From: Pempheris klunzingeri
Lineage: Eukaryota; Chordata; Actinopteri; Acropomatiformes; Pempheridae
Length of the DNA: 64,000 bases
Direction: 5' to 3'
Assembly (NCBI RefSeq): GCF_042242105.1
Contig: NC_092032.1
Location: forward strand, 12,015,915 to 12,079,914
This document shows, piece after piece, positions 49,290 through 60,800 of this stretch; position 1 is the first letter of the stretch, and each line of letters starts with the position of its first letter. Made by a program: the position numbers and the translations under genes. Under the pieces are notes generated by a model. It saw only the letters and a list, made by a program, of their open reading frames with translations, searched no databases and had not been told where the DNA came from.

Positions 49290-49420
49290 ACGTGGGCGTG
49301 GCTTCGCGGTCTGGGACTCATTCTCTGGCTTATGATTGGCTGCCAGCGGGATGGTCACGTTGCGGTCAACCAGTCACCTCCAGCGTAACCTCCCTAAGCC
49401 CCGCCCCCTGCAAACACTGC
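49290..49420 (+). promoter_or_regulatory. spata13: spata13 CpG-rich promoter
   Basis: Contains an inverted CCAAT box (GATTGGC, 49,334-49,340) and a GC box (CCCCGCCCCC, 49,399-49,408) upstream of a long GC-rich leader. No TATA box. Only about 240 bases separate it from the c1qtnf9 poly(A) signal. Confidence 0.5.
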
Positions 49421-49823
49421 AACAAGTGCATTAATGATGCTCGGCAGCTCAAGCCTTCAAGAAAGACTTTTTTAACTGGAATCACCTGCGAAATTATGAG
49501 CTTTTCTTCGGGATGAAACGCATTATTTAGTATTTATTTACTTATTTATGTACTTACTTAACCACCGTCGGGTTTTGCCAGTCGGCGAAAGCGAAATTAG
49601 AAACAGCAGAGCCTGCGAAATTTTGAAGAAGTTTATCCGTGAGCTAGCTCAAGTTGCTAGCTCAGTGTGTCTAAGAAGTCAGCCAGCCATTTGTCTCAAT
49701 ATGTTGCGGGGTAACTAGTCAGCGCACTTGTCGTGGTTGTTCGTGCCCGACATGTTTGTGCGAGAGGACGGGGAGCGCGAGGCAATGAGCCGCTGGACCT
49801 CAGAGGAACCGAGGCTGCTTCAC

Positions 49824-49856
49824 CATGGCCAAACAACAAAAACAGCTGCTGTGTTG
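49824..49856 (+). other. Upstream ORF in the spata13 leader
   Basis: ATG in a strong Kozak context (CACCATGGC) opens a ten-codon frame ending in TGA. It is out of frame with, and 74 bases before, the predicted spata13 start at 49,898. It would be expected to reduce initiation at that start if it is in the mature leader. Confidence 0.45.
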
Positions 49857-49897
49857 ATGTGAGACAGAAAAAAGTCAGGAGGACAACATCAGCGACT

Positions 49898-52800
49898 ATG
49901 AGCTGGGTGAGCAAAAGGTTTCTATTAATCTGCGCAGTGCCGCTGCTAGTTTAATTGACAGGTTAAGGCCAGGAGTAATAATTCCTTTAAATAATTCATA
50001 TTATTCGTGGGTCGAATTACAGTTGCAGTGATTTCTTTTGGTTTTTTTGTCCCTCTCGTGTTGGGTCCAGAGGGGGTAATTGTGGTGCATTACAGCCGTG
50101 GTTGTTATAGTGATGTGGGAGATGCCAGGCTGTGCAGGGAGTTGGTGAAGGAGGGGTTTGGGGGCCACCAACTACAAAGAGCTTTATGGTCAAAGAAAGT
50201 TAATTAATGCAGAAATAAATAAGCAGTTTGGCCCTGAGTTCTTTATGAGCTTAGAAAAGTCCTCAGTATAATCCCCTTTCATGCCCCCTTGTTTTCAGAT
50301 TCTTCTTAGCATACACTAACTTAGCTACACCTCTTGTAGGAGTCTGCAGGCATCACTACTTAGTTATTTGAAAAGTTGTTTTCACACCTCCCCAGATGGA
50401 CTTTTATTCTAAATTTAAAATCGTGGTGTCCCAGTAGTCTTTATTACAGGATATATAAAATCATTAAGATCAATTTTACAACAGTCCTAAAAAGGTGCAA
50501 TGTAGTTTTACAATAGGCTACTTTCTACTCCATACACAGTTGTAATTCTGTCTCACAAGAGCTGTGTGTCTTTAGTTTCCTTTTGCACTTCATTGCATAG
50601 AGCAAAGAAGCCATTTTAATCATCAATTTGCAGTGCTGTGACTGAGTCAAAATGGGCATTTGCACCAGGGAAATACTACATTCATCAAAAATGCTTGTAG
50701 ATGTGGAACGTTAACTATTTCCAAGGTCACAAACTGATGGGAGCCAATGTTTAAGATGGTCTCAGATCTCTGTGTGATATTAGTGGATTCTAGCTTTGTT
50801 TTCATGGATTTTGAATGTTGACGGAGCAGCCTTTTGGTCATTGTTGCCCTGCTGTCAGGGTACACTGTTGACTGTTGACAGCAAGTATCAGTGGTGTTCT
50901 GTCCTCTCTAAGCCTTGTGCACTGTGTGGTGTTAGATTTCTGTCTGTCTGTCTGTCTCTCTCTATGACAGTCCATAGTAGATCAGGTGAGTAAGTGGCTG
51001 CCTGTGTGAGAGTGGTGACACTCCCTGGTTTGGTGTGTACCTGTACTTCCCACGCTCTATAGAAAGGGGGTGTGGCGTTTCCCAATCTCCTTGTGTTTGC
51101 GGGATCAAAAAATGAGGATCTGGGTCACGGCCACATGAGACTTTCACCAGGAAAATGATCTGCTAACATTCCTTCTCACCAGATCCGGCTGGGACATGTC
51201 TATATTTCGAAATCATGTGACCACAAAAGAGCTGCCACATTTCTTATGGACACTGTTGGTGGAAGTTTAGCCATTATCTCTCAAAATTCACCCTCAAAAT
51301 ATGTAGTGCACACTGGCCAAGTTGCCCCCTGCATTTCAGTCCTGGTGGGCTGTTTACAAGCTTTAGGTGTCATTCTCAGTACTCGTCAGTGCTGAATAGC
51401 CTAGTTGTCTCCCTGATTAGGCTATCATGTGTAGATGAAACTAGTCCTGAACACAGACTGGTAAAGCTCCACTAATCAGATTATTACTGGTATGACAGAG
51501 GAGTAGGCTATACACACACAAACATACACACTCCCACTCACGCACTTCAACTTGAAAGGCAAAATGCAGTAAACTTTTTCTCTATTACTGAACATATGTT
51601 CTGCTTACGTTTCACAGAACCCGGGTTACGTACACTGACTTAGTTAATCAGTCAATCTGTTCTTTAACACACTATGCAGTGTTGCTTTAAGACATCCTAG
51701 AAGTGCGTCTTCCTCGCTGCTTTAATTCGTCGAGACAAGCAGACGACCAGAACAGTGACAGCTTACAAAGGAATGGTGGTGTTGCTCCAGGGTGGTTGTG
51801 TCTGTCTCAGACTTAAGCCGGAAAATGGAACATGACAGAAAAGCTTATTTCCCTTGATACTCTCTGTCTGGTGGTCTTTTTATTTAATGCTCAGTTCATT
51901 TTGGCCTAATGAGTTTTATCCCAGCCTCAGGCAGGACATACCTCTGCAGAAGGGTAGGGGGTCACTTATCACTATGCATTTATGACTTCTTACATAACCA
52001 CCTGGGTTTTCTAGCCAAACAGGAAGGGAGTCAGTGATTGAAATGTCTTCCTCCTTGCTCAGGTCTGTGCATACATGCGTGTGAGTGCACATGCGCAGAC
52101 ATGCACATGTTGTGGACATGAGCTGTGCACGATGAGAAAGGATGGTTCGGCTAATTGTGCTTGTGTTTTTGGAGCACATTCTTTTAGCCCTTGTGTACAT
52201 GTTTATGTATCTGTATCTGGGTGCACGCTCATCCTCATCTGTGGGAGTCTAATCTGAAGCTGGCTCCAGCTGGTTGCCATGTGTGGGGGGGGGACTCCTC
52301 CCTGAGCTCTTAATTAACTCTGGGCCATGGCCTCAGAGCGCCGCTCCCATCCACAGTTTAGCAGGACGAAGTCGGAGAGCAGCAGTGATCTTGGCACACA
52401 GAGCAAAGATGATATAGGAAAGTTCAGCACAGTAAAAGTGGTCTAGGGCGTCATATTAACATATACGTAAGTAATATTTGTCTGGATGTTGCAGTGTGCT
52501 TAGCAGTAGACATGGAGGTAGTAGATGCTATTTTACATTTATGCATTTTATTCACAGAGTTTATTTTTCTGTTATTTCTGAAAATATAGAGGAAAAGAAA
52601 TTTAAACTTTTGATCTTGACTTTTGAGATAATAAGCAAAGTGGAATGAAATGAAAATGTTTTCAAAAGTGCATCATCATGCCTTTCCATACAACACATTT
52701 CAATATAGTGGTTGTGTTGTAGACAGTATAAACATACAGTGCCTTAAGTTAAAAGCAGTGCAGTATATCTCTTTGTATTTTATCTGCACTTAGCTTTTCA

Positions 52801-54796
52801 TAGTAAAGGAAAGTGCAGTTGTCAGTGGTGAATTTGCTTTATAAAATTGGTAATCATGGATTGCTAAGACTGGCCTCTTCCTTAGTGAAATAACTGTCTG
52901 CTGTGCGTGTTAAAGCCAATGCTGTCATTGAGATTGATGCATTCAGTCTAGATTAAAATACAGTAAGTGTGCTAGTTTTAAAGGGCATAATTAAGTCACA
53001 GAAACTATCACACTATAGAGTTATTGTTGTATAAATCATAATGCCTATAAGTTGTTCTGTGTTGTCTTTTTGTTAAATACAATAGTCACCACCTGTGTCA
53101 GCTTGGTTCTGCCTAACAGCTTTGCCAAGTATTAGACACCAACTGGCCTGTGACAGTTGGCGCCAAGTGTAGGGAGAAGGCAGAAAGGTGTTGAAGGATA
53201 GCACAGTCGGTGGAACGGCTGATTGCATGATGCGAGTATTCAAAACAACAAGCTACAAACAAGCTACTCATGCTGTAGGAATTCCTTTCTTATCTCCTAT
53301 CTTTCTGCTTGGAAAATAGATGGATAATTGATCCTGAGTATTTTTCCAGTTGCTACTCAGCGTGATTCTTCCTTGGCTGAGGGGGAGAAAGTACAAGAAG
53401 ACAATTCAGCATAGCTTTGAAAGCAGCGCATTGTTCACGAGGGGTGTTTACTGTCTGTCAGCAGCGGTGCTTGGCAGCGGTGGCTCTGTGTTTACATAAG
53501 TGTTCAGTGTGATGGAGCAGGCTGGTTGAAGTGACAGCAGATTCCACAGAGAGTTTGACTGAGAAAGCCCATCTGCTGCTGAACACGCATGGGGACGGGA
53601 GGTATGGGAACGTTCCAGGATCCCTGCAACTCCGCCCATATGTACATATTTGTATCAGAGGAAGCAACGCTGCCTTAAAAAAACCTTATAAAATGCCTTC
53701 AGTTTGTGTAAGGAGTAATACTGACAAACAAACCATGGTAACTTCCCATTCAGCATTGAAAGGTGGAAGGCTAGATAAACAATTATTTACCAGTGTAATG
53801 TCCTTTTAAGTGTTTACTGATGATGTAGTTGTCAGTAACTTTAACCTTCATTTGAAGCATCCATAACTGAAGGCTGGTATATAAACAGAGAATGTATACA
53901 AAGATAGTATATATATATATATATATACTTGCATAAAATGTATCTTAATAGGGGAAATTATAATTGTTGAAAATACTGTACATTAATTTAATGCACTTAA
54001 TGCAAACACATTCCTATATTTCCTCACACCTACATTATAGTGTGATACTTTATGTTAATAAGATAAATGGGTGGAGGTTAAATTGTTACAATGAATTTAA
54101 TGATAATCTATAAAATTGTTCCAATAAACCCTCGACAATATGAAAAGTAAGCATTTTTGCTATATTATATTATCCTAATAATCACTCTCTGAGATTATGT
54201 CTGGTCTTGCACCATGATATTAATGCGTGTATGTACACAAAAGGTTTTTTTCTCAGTATGTTTTGAGTATAAGGTGTGAGTATATAGTATGATTTTATAG
54301 TGATTATATAGTCCTTATCAATATACTGCAGTCTCTATAGCTGTCATGTTATAGCTGGATTTTTGTTATCTAATTATTTAGCAAAATTTAGAAATCATTA
54401 TGTAGCTTGTTCAATGTTGTGTTGTGTGTGCCATCTCACTGGCACAGTGTCATGACTTACCGCGACACTTGAACACAACAGAGCTGTAGTTAATGTTCCA
54501 AATAACACCTGTGCTTTTCCTACTATGACAAATCAAAATGGGAGAAAGGTCTCTTGGTGGTAAGTCTGTATAGACAAACAATGGGGACTCTATGTGTTTT
54601 TCGGATGAAGGGTTGAACTATGTCACTGATGAAGACCACACAACCCTCCTCCTCACCATCACCTCATCGTCTACGTAATCTGGAGAAAACGGGGCAATTT
54701 ATTACATTAATCACAGTGGATTAGCAAGTTTCATTGCTTAGTCACGCTCGTAAAGCCCCACTTCAAAGGCTCAGCTGCATTAGCCACTGCCCTGAA

Positions 54797-54836
<40 letters not shown>

Positions 54837-57800
54837 ACAGCTGAACTTAGCACAACACCACCCCCCACCTGGGCCTCAGCTCTCCTTGGACATTGAAATA
54901 CAGCACCAAGGACAAATGCATGTAGTGTTTTCAGTGAAAAATGTCTTACCACTCTGGACCCCATGTACACTGAGGGATATTCATCTTTCAGTTTAGCTGT
55001 GTCTCTTCTTTATTCTCTATTTTATATTCTTGCATACAAACACAGTGGACACTCAACTATAAATATGCTTCCATCTCCTTAAACATACTGTGTCCTTTTC
55101 ATGCTAATGCTATTCTAAACATAGAATTGTCACATCATTATTATTATTTCCCTGAAATAATATTACTATATAAACCTTCCAAATATTTATGTCTCTCTTG
55201 TAGTCTGAAGTTGCCTGATCTGTTTTTATCTGATCAGCAAATTTAATTCTTACATAGCAAACTTTAAATGGTCTCTCTGTTTGGTTTTTCAGGTAGAACA
55301 AAAGGACAGGGTCTTGTCCACAAGTGAAGACTCTCTCCCATGCCTCCACAACTCTAAAGCTGACCCGCTGATCCGAAGCCGACCCATCAGTGATATATAC
55401 CCATTCAACAGTCATGCTGACAGAAGCGCAGTCCCATATCTGCTGTCTGGGTGTGGCGGCCAAGTACAGCCGATGACTGCAGGTCCTGATGAAAACAGAT
55501 TGAATGGCATCAACTCCTCCGCCTGGTCCAACCCTGTTATAGGTCAACCAGAGGGAAAGCCTCACTCCTCAAGAATTATGAGGCTTTTTTCCAACTCGAG
55601 GAAGGGCCCTGTCCCTTCCCACAGTCCAACTACTGACAGTCCCACCTCAACTAACAGTGACAGCAACAGTGGCCCCCAGTCTTGGCCAGGACTGTCAGGA
55701 CTGGGGGTTGTGGACTCCTTCAAAAAGCTCCGCTCCTCTGTGCTCCAGGGTATACAGAGTAGAGGGGTAATTACCCACGATGGAGTGCATGTCCCTTCAT
55801 CAAATCAGGAAATGGCCAATGGCACAGTTGTGGCCAACAGTGACCCCAGTCTAGATTATGCAACAAATCATTTAGAGTTTTCACAAGGATACAGAGTGTC
55901 TAATGGAAATTTTACTAGCCAAAAGTTGGCTGTGATGAGCCAGTGTGGATCAGATATTGAGGACTATGAAGATGAGGAAAATGATGAAGGAGATGGTCTC
56001 ACGCGCAACTCACGATTCTCGAGGAGTATGAGGAGAGCGTACGGAGCAGGGCGCATCTCTTTACTTGATATGGGAAACGGTAGAGGAGCAGGAAGAAGCA
56101 CAAATGAAGCTAAGGACAGTCAGACCCCAGATCAGACATCCGAGGCGAATGCCAAAACAGAGAATGTGAATGAGAACACAAATGTGAGGGTACTGAGCAA
56201 ACTGAGCAAAAGCGCAGAAAATCTTCATATATTTAAGACACCTTTCAGACGCAAAGCAGCATCTCCTGGACCTCCTTCGGCTCAGGAAGACCCCCAGAGG
56301 ACTAGCACGTCAAACGGGACACCGAACATCCAGAGGACAGCCAGCGCCTCCTCAGTGGACCTCCGGGGTCACAGGAAGAGCCCAGTGAAGACCAAGGGGC
56401 CGATGCTAAAGCTAGTCGGCAGCATGACTGACCTAACTGTCCGACGCAGACAGAGTCCCTCCCCCAGCCCCACATCTCCATCTCTCATGTCACCCCTGAG
56501 CCGCCTCCACGATGACTACTCCCGCCGTGTGCCTTGCCTGACAGCCAGTGAGCGACAGCGCCGGCCCTCGCCCATCAGAGCACAGGTCATGTCTGTCGGA
56601 CACAACCCTCTGGTCCATCCACAGCCTGAGCACGATGTCAGATCGCAGCAGCATCAGGTCCTCATCAGCCCGGTTTGTGTGGAGCCGCCAGAGCAGACAG
56701 AGCAGACTTCACCTGCTATCTCTTATGAGTCACTGACTGGAGCCACAACAAGAGCTGCACAATGTGACTCATCTCTACTCGACCAAAAAGAGCCTTCACA
56801 ACAACAACAACAACAACAACAACAGACTGAGGTCAACATCCTGCCAAACGAGGTAAGGGAGTAACTTGGAAATACATGTTCATACAGATGATGAGGTTCA
56901 GATGGGAACTCATTCAACTATCTTGATAAATACTGTATATGGTACGGTTTCTGTTAGCAGTCAGTGTCATTTTCACCTGCTTCTCCTGTTTTTATTGGCA
57001 CAGGAGATGCAGATATTCTGATACAATGCAGGACGTGTGTAAAACAATAATGATGACATCAAGCTAAGGTGTTTGATGACTGCTAACAGATGGATAAAAT
57101 GTACTGCAGCTGAAAGACAACAAAGTTACACTATCACACAGTAGCACCTTTTATCATTGATTTAGAAATCACTAGATTGCAGGCTTCCTGTAAAGAGGAA
57201 AGAAACACTGAAACACAGGGGAAAGATTAATTGTCTTCCTTCAAATCTAGCAGCAGCAAGATTATTATTGAATGCCAGTCTTCCAGTTGAATGGCTTCGA
57301 CCCTTGTCTTCCAAGAAGTGATTTTATGAAGTGATCTTTGAATCTGGCACAATTCTAGCTGACTGAGATAAGCTCAGTGATACTTGTCAGTATGGAGCTC
57401 GTATGCTAAAAAAAAAATCTGTGTGTGTGTCCAAAGTCCTCTTCAGTGTCAAATAAATAATGCCATGGGCACAACTGTTCCCCACTGTCCTCTTCCTGAC
57501 AGTTGTGTTTGATATACTGACTTCTGCTCTAGCAAGGTCACATGCTGAAGCCAGTGCTCTATGCTACTAGGCACAGTGAAGGAGCAGACAAAGTTAATGA
57601 TTAGGCTTTGTTTATGATTAGTGGCCCTTGCGCAAAACGGCTCCATAGTCCTGTTGCTGTGGAAAGGGCAGACAGCCAAGAGTGAGTACAGCCCCCGCCT
57701 CACGTCTCCCCCTTCCGTCCAGCCAAAGCCCAGTGGATCAAAGTCCAGTACCATGGACGCAGGGCCTGGGACAGCTAGCAGCGCCAACAGGCAGACGGGA

Positions 57801-60800
57801 CCATAAACACAACGTTCTAGTGAAAAGTAGTTTTGTCAAGCAGTAGGATTTTGCCTTTGAAGATGACCGGGAAAAATCAGATTTGTTTACTTTAGAAATC
57901 AAGTGGCTTTTACTGGCCTCAAAAAAAGTTGGGACTTGGCCTTGGAGACACATGCCAGTCTGTGTGTGCGTTTCATAATGGTGCTAGTCCACTGTGTGCC
58001 TTTCCAGTGTATATGCCGTGGACCAGACTCAGATCGAGAGAACCAGGAGGTGAGGTTTGATATAGCTGGCTGACTTGCAGACTTAGAACAACAATTTCCA
58101 AATGAGTAACCGTTGGCCAATATTTGACTGCTGAATATACAATATCTGCTGACACATGTACAGAGTGATAACATTTAATAGTGTAATATTTGTGCAATTT
58201 CTGTTGAAGGTCTTGTTTGAACTTGATAAGCATAAGGGTTTATTGTGTTCAATATGTGGAGCCAATCACTGTGTGAACTTGAATACTTTCACATGATTAT
58301 CAAGTTTCTCATGAGAATCCTGATAAAGTTCACTGAAATAGTTTCACACTGATTCTTGTGGTTCTGCCTTGAGATCCAACCAAGATGGTGGCTTCTAGTT
58401 GGAGCTTTTGTTACTTGCAGTACCATTGTGCTCTGTTTCTGATTAACAGATGTTCTCTCCAGCAGACTTTATGTTCTACATCTCTGAACATTGCATGTTA
58501 TTGAACACAGGAAAATCAATGTAATTGTCCTTGTTGAGTTTTGAACTTGTTCCTCTTCTGTCACTTCTAGGTGACATCAGACCAACAGGGACCAGAGGCA
58601 TTTCTCCAAACAGGGGAAGTCTCTCCAACAATCAGCAGCACCCCTCTTATTTCTCCAACATGCCTCTCAGAGTCACCCTCATCGCCCACTTCACCCACAG
58701 ATGCAGCCCCAGCTTCCAAAGAAATATCCTCCGTCAAGCCCAGACGAAAGAGCGGGCGCCCAAGACCTCGGCCCATCTCTGATTACGGGCAGCTCATTTC
58801 CAGGAAGCACTCCATTCCCGAGGAGGTGGCAGAACTGCAGGCTGAGGAAAGGACAGCACATACATCATTGCATAAAGACTGCAGCGGTAATGACGCATGT
58901 GGGAATGGAGAGAGCCCTGAGAGCTGCAGCATGAATGGAGACGTTAAGGCGATGAGGCAGCGGCCAATCTCTGTGATAGGAGTTGTGGATCTGTTCTCTC
59001 CTGATGCTGAGGAGAAGGAAGACCGCCTTCCCTCTGTAAGCCTCTACAGTTACAGTTTAAACCCAGTAGACGGTTTTTGAAGAAAATGTCTAAGTTATTG
59101 ATTGAAAAATAGTTTTTGCATCCATCTATACCTCGTTTCAAGTTTTCTTTCTACTGTCTGTCATAAGGGCTCAAAGTACAAAAAAAATACAAGAAGAGAC
59201 AGGAAGTCCAAAGTAATTTATCAAGATTATTGTTACGAGTCTTATCTGTCAAGAAATTCAGCATTTATTTCAGTGTGATGTTGCGTAATCTGGAAAGAGG
59301 TCAAACCCAAAGAAGGTCAGCTCGTCCTAAATCCCAGGATGTTTCCTGTTGTTCTCTTGCAGCCCCTGTCACGGCCGCCCATCCCCTCCCACCAGGTGCC
59401 CCCCTACAGAGCAGTGTCGGCCAGGTTTCGCCCCTCCACCCTCTCCCAGAGCACCCCCATTGGATTGGACCGCGTTGGACGGCGTAAGCTCCACAGAGTG
59501 CTCAGTGGTGAGAACTGGGATTGTTGTTGTTGATCTCATATTTTAGTCTGTGGGAAAGCGGAGTCTGGGAATGTCAATAAGTGTGATGGAGGACAAAGTC
59601 TGATGTGGAGCCAGGTGTGGATGTGCCTGCATCTGCGGCTTGTTTTCTGCATTGTTTCACCTCTGTACATATGTTACAGACGGTGTGTCTGAGTGCTCGG
59701 CGACACTTGATGACAGTGTGAGTGAGGAGGAAGAGGGCAGTTTTGATGAGCTCAGCGATGTCACACCCTACCTCCAGCCAGGGGTGGAGCTCTCTGTGCT
59801 CAACGAGGTAAGGCAGCGGAGGAAAACTTGTCACGTTGCAACAGACTCAAACATCTGCTCCAAGAATGTATATTGAATTTATGATGCAAAATGTATCTTG
59901 TTTGCAAGCACGTCTCGTCTCGTGAACAGCCATGTGAAAATGTTTTTGCTGTGTGTTTTCAAGATGTTTGGCCACAGCTCAGCAGAAGAGACAACCACTG
60001 TAGTGTCCACAAGTCTAGATATAATCTTGCATGTTAGACATGAGCTTAGCCTGCATGTAATTGTATTTTTATCTTATCTGTGTGTGTGCTTCTCAGTGGA
60101 TAAGCTCTGGCCACACGGTGTATGCAGAGGCTCTCTGGGACCATGTGACCATGGAGGAGCAGGAGCTGGCTTTCAAAGCTGGAGATGTTATCCGTGTCCT
60201 GGAAGCCTCACACAAGGACTGGTGGTGGGGCAGGGGGCCCGACAAGGAGGCCTGGTTCCCCTCCAGCTTTGTGAGGGTAAGTGGGCTTCCTGACCTATGT
60301 GTCTGATGCGTGTTTGCTCTCCAGTGGCACAGAAAAGACTCGCAAACTGGCTTAGCTCCAAACAAACCTCACAGCCCTCTTAACAGAGTGTGGAAGAGTT
60401 CAAACCTCAGAGGTTCAACTGGTCTCTGTGGTGACTGCAGCTGATTGACAGTTGAGTCTTAATTAGGCAGACTGTGGTAACCATGGTGAGCGATTTGATT
60501 GGCAGATGGGCATCTGCTGTGTAATTGCTTGTGGCTGAATCAATGTTGCTAAACAGCAGCTGGTTAAACTTGTTACCATAGTGATGTAGACTCTTTTGTT
60601 GTTTAAGGAGTTATTGTTTTCCCTTTTTTAATCATTTATTTTCCTTATGAGTTGCAAATTTTGTGTAATTTCTTTAGAAAGCAAAAATTTGTCAAGAAGC
60701 TTATTTGTTTTATAGTGCCGAGACTTGGAAAAAGAAATGTATTAGTTTTGGAAATCCTGACTTGAAGTCAGCTTTGAACGCTTCCCTATGATCTGAATGC

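Larger units (their letters stand above)
49907..55292 (+). other. spata13: spata13 intron 1
   Basis: 5.4-kb intron, the largest in the gene. Donor TGG|GTGAGC, acceptor TTTTTCAG|GTAGAAC. It contains a candidate alternative first coding exon (52,327-52,431), an AT repeat (53,909-53,927) and an AC repeat (54,798-54,830). Other stretches hold nothing recognisable. Confidence 0.7.

Noticed and set aside
53531-53604. Ser/Glu-rich stretch before a GGGAG|GTATGG donor in spata13 intron 1
   Set aside because: No ATG start and only a poor acceptor (TTGAAG) upstream. Not strong enough to call an exon.
55110-55565. 151-codon minus-strand frame overlapping the start of the large spata13 exon
   Set aside because: It runs through the acceptor region and the antisense of real coding sequence, with no homology.
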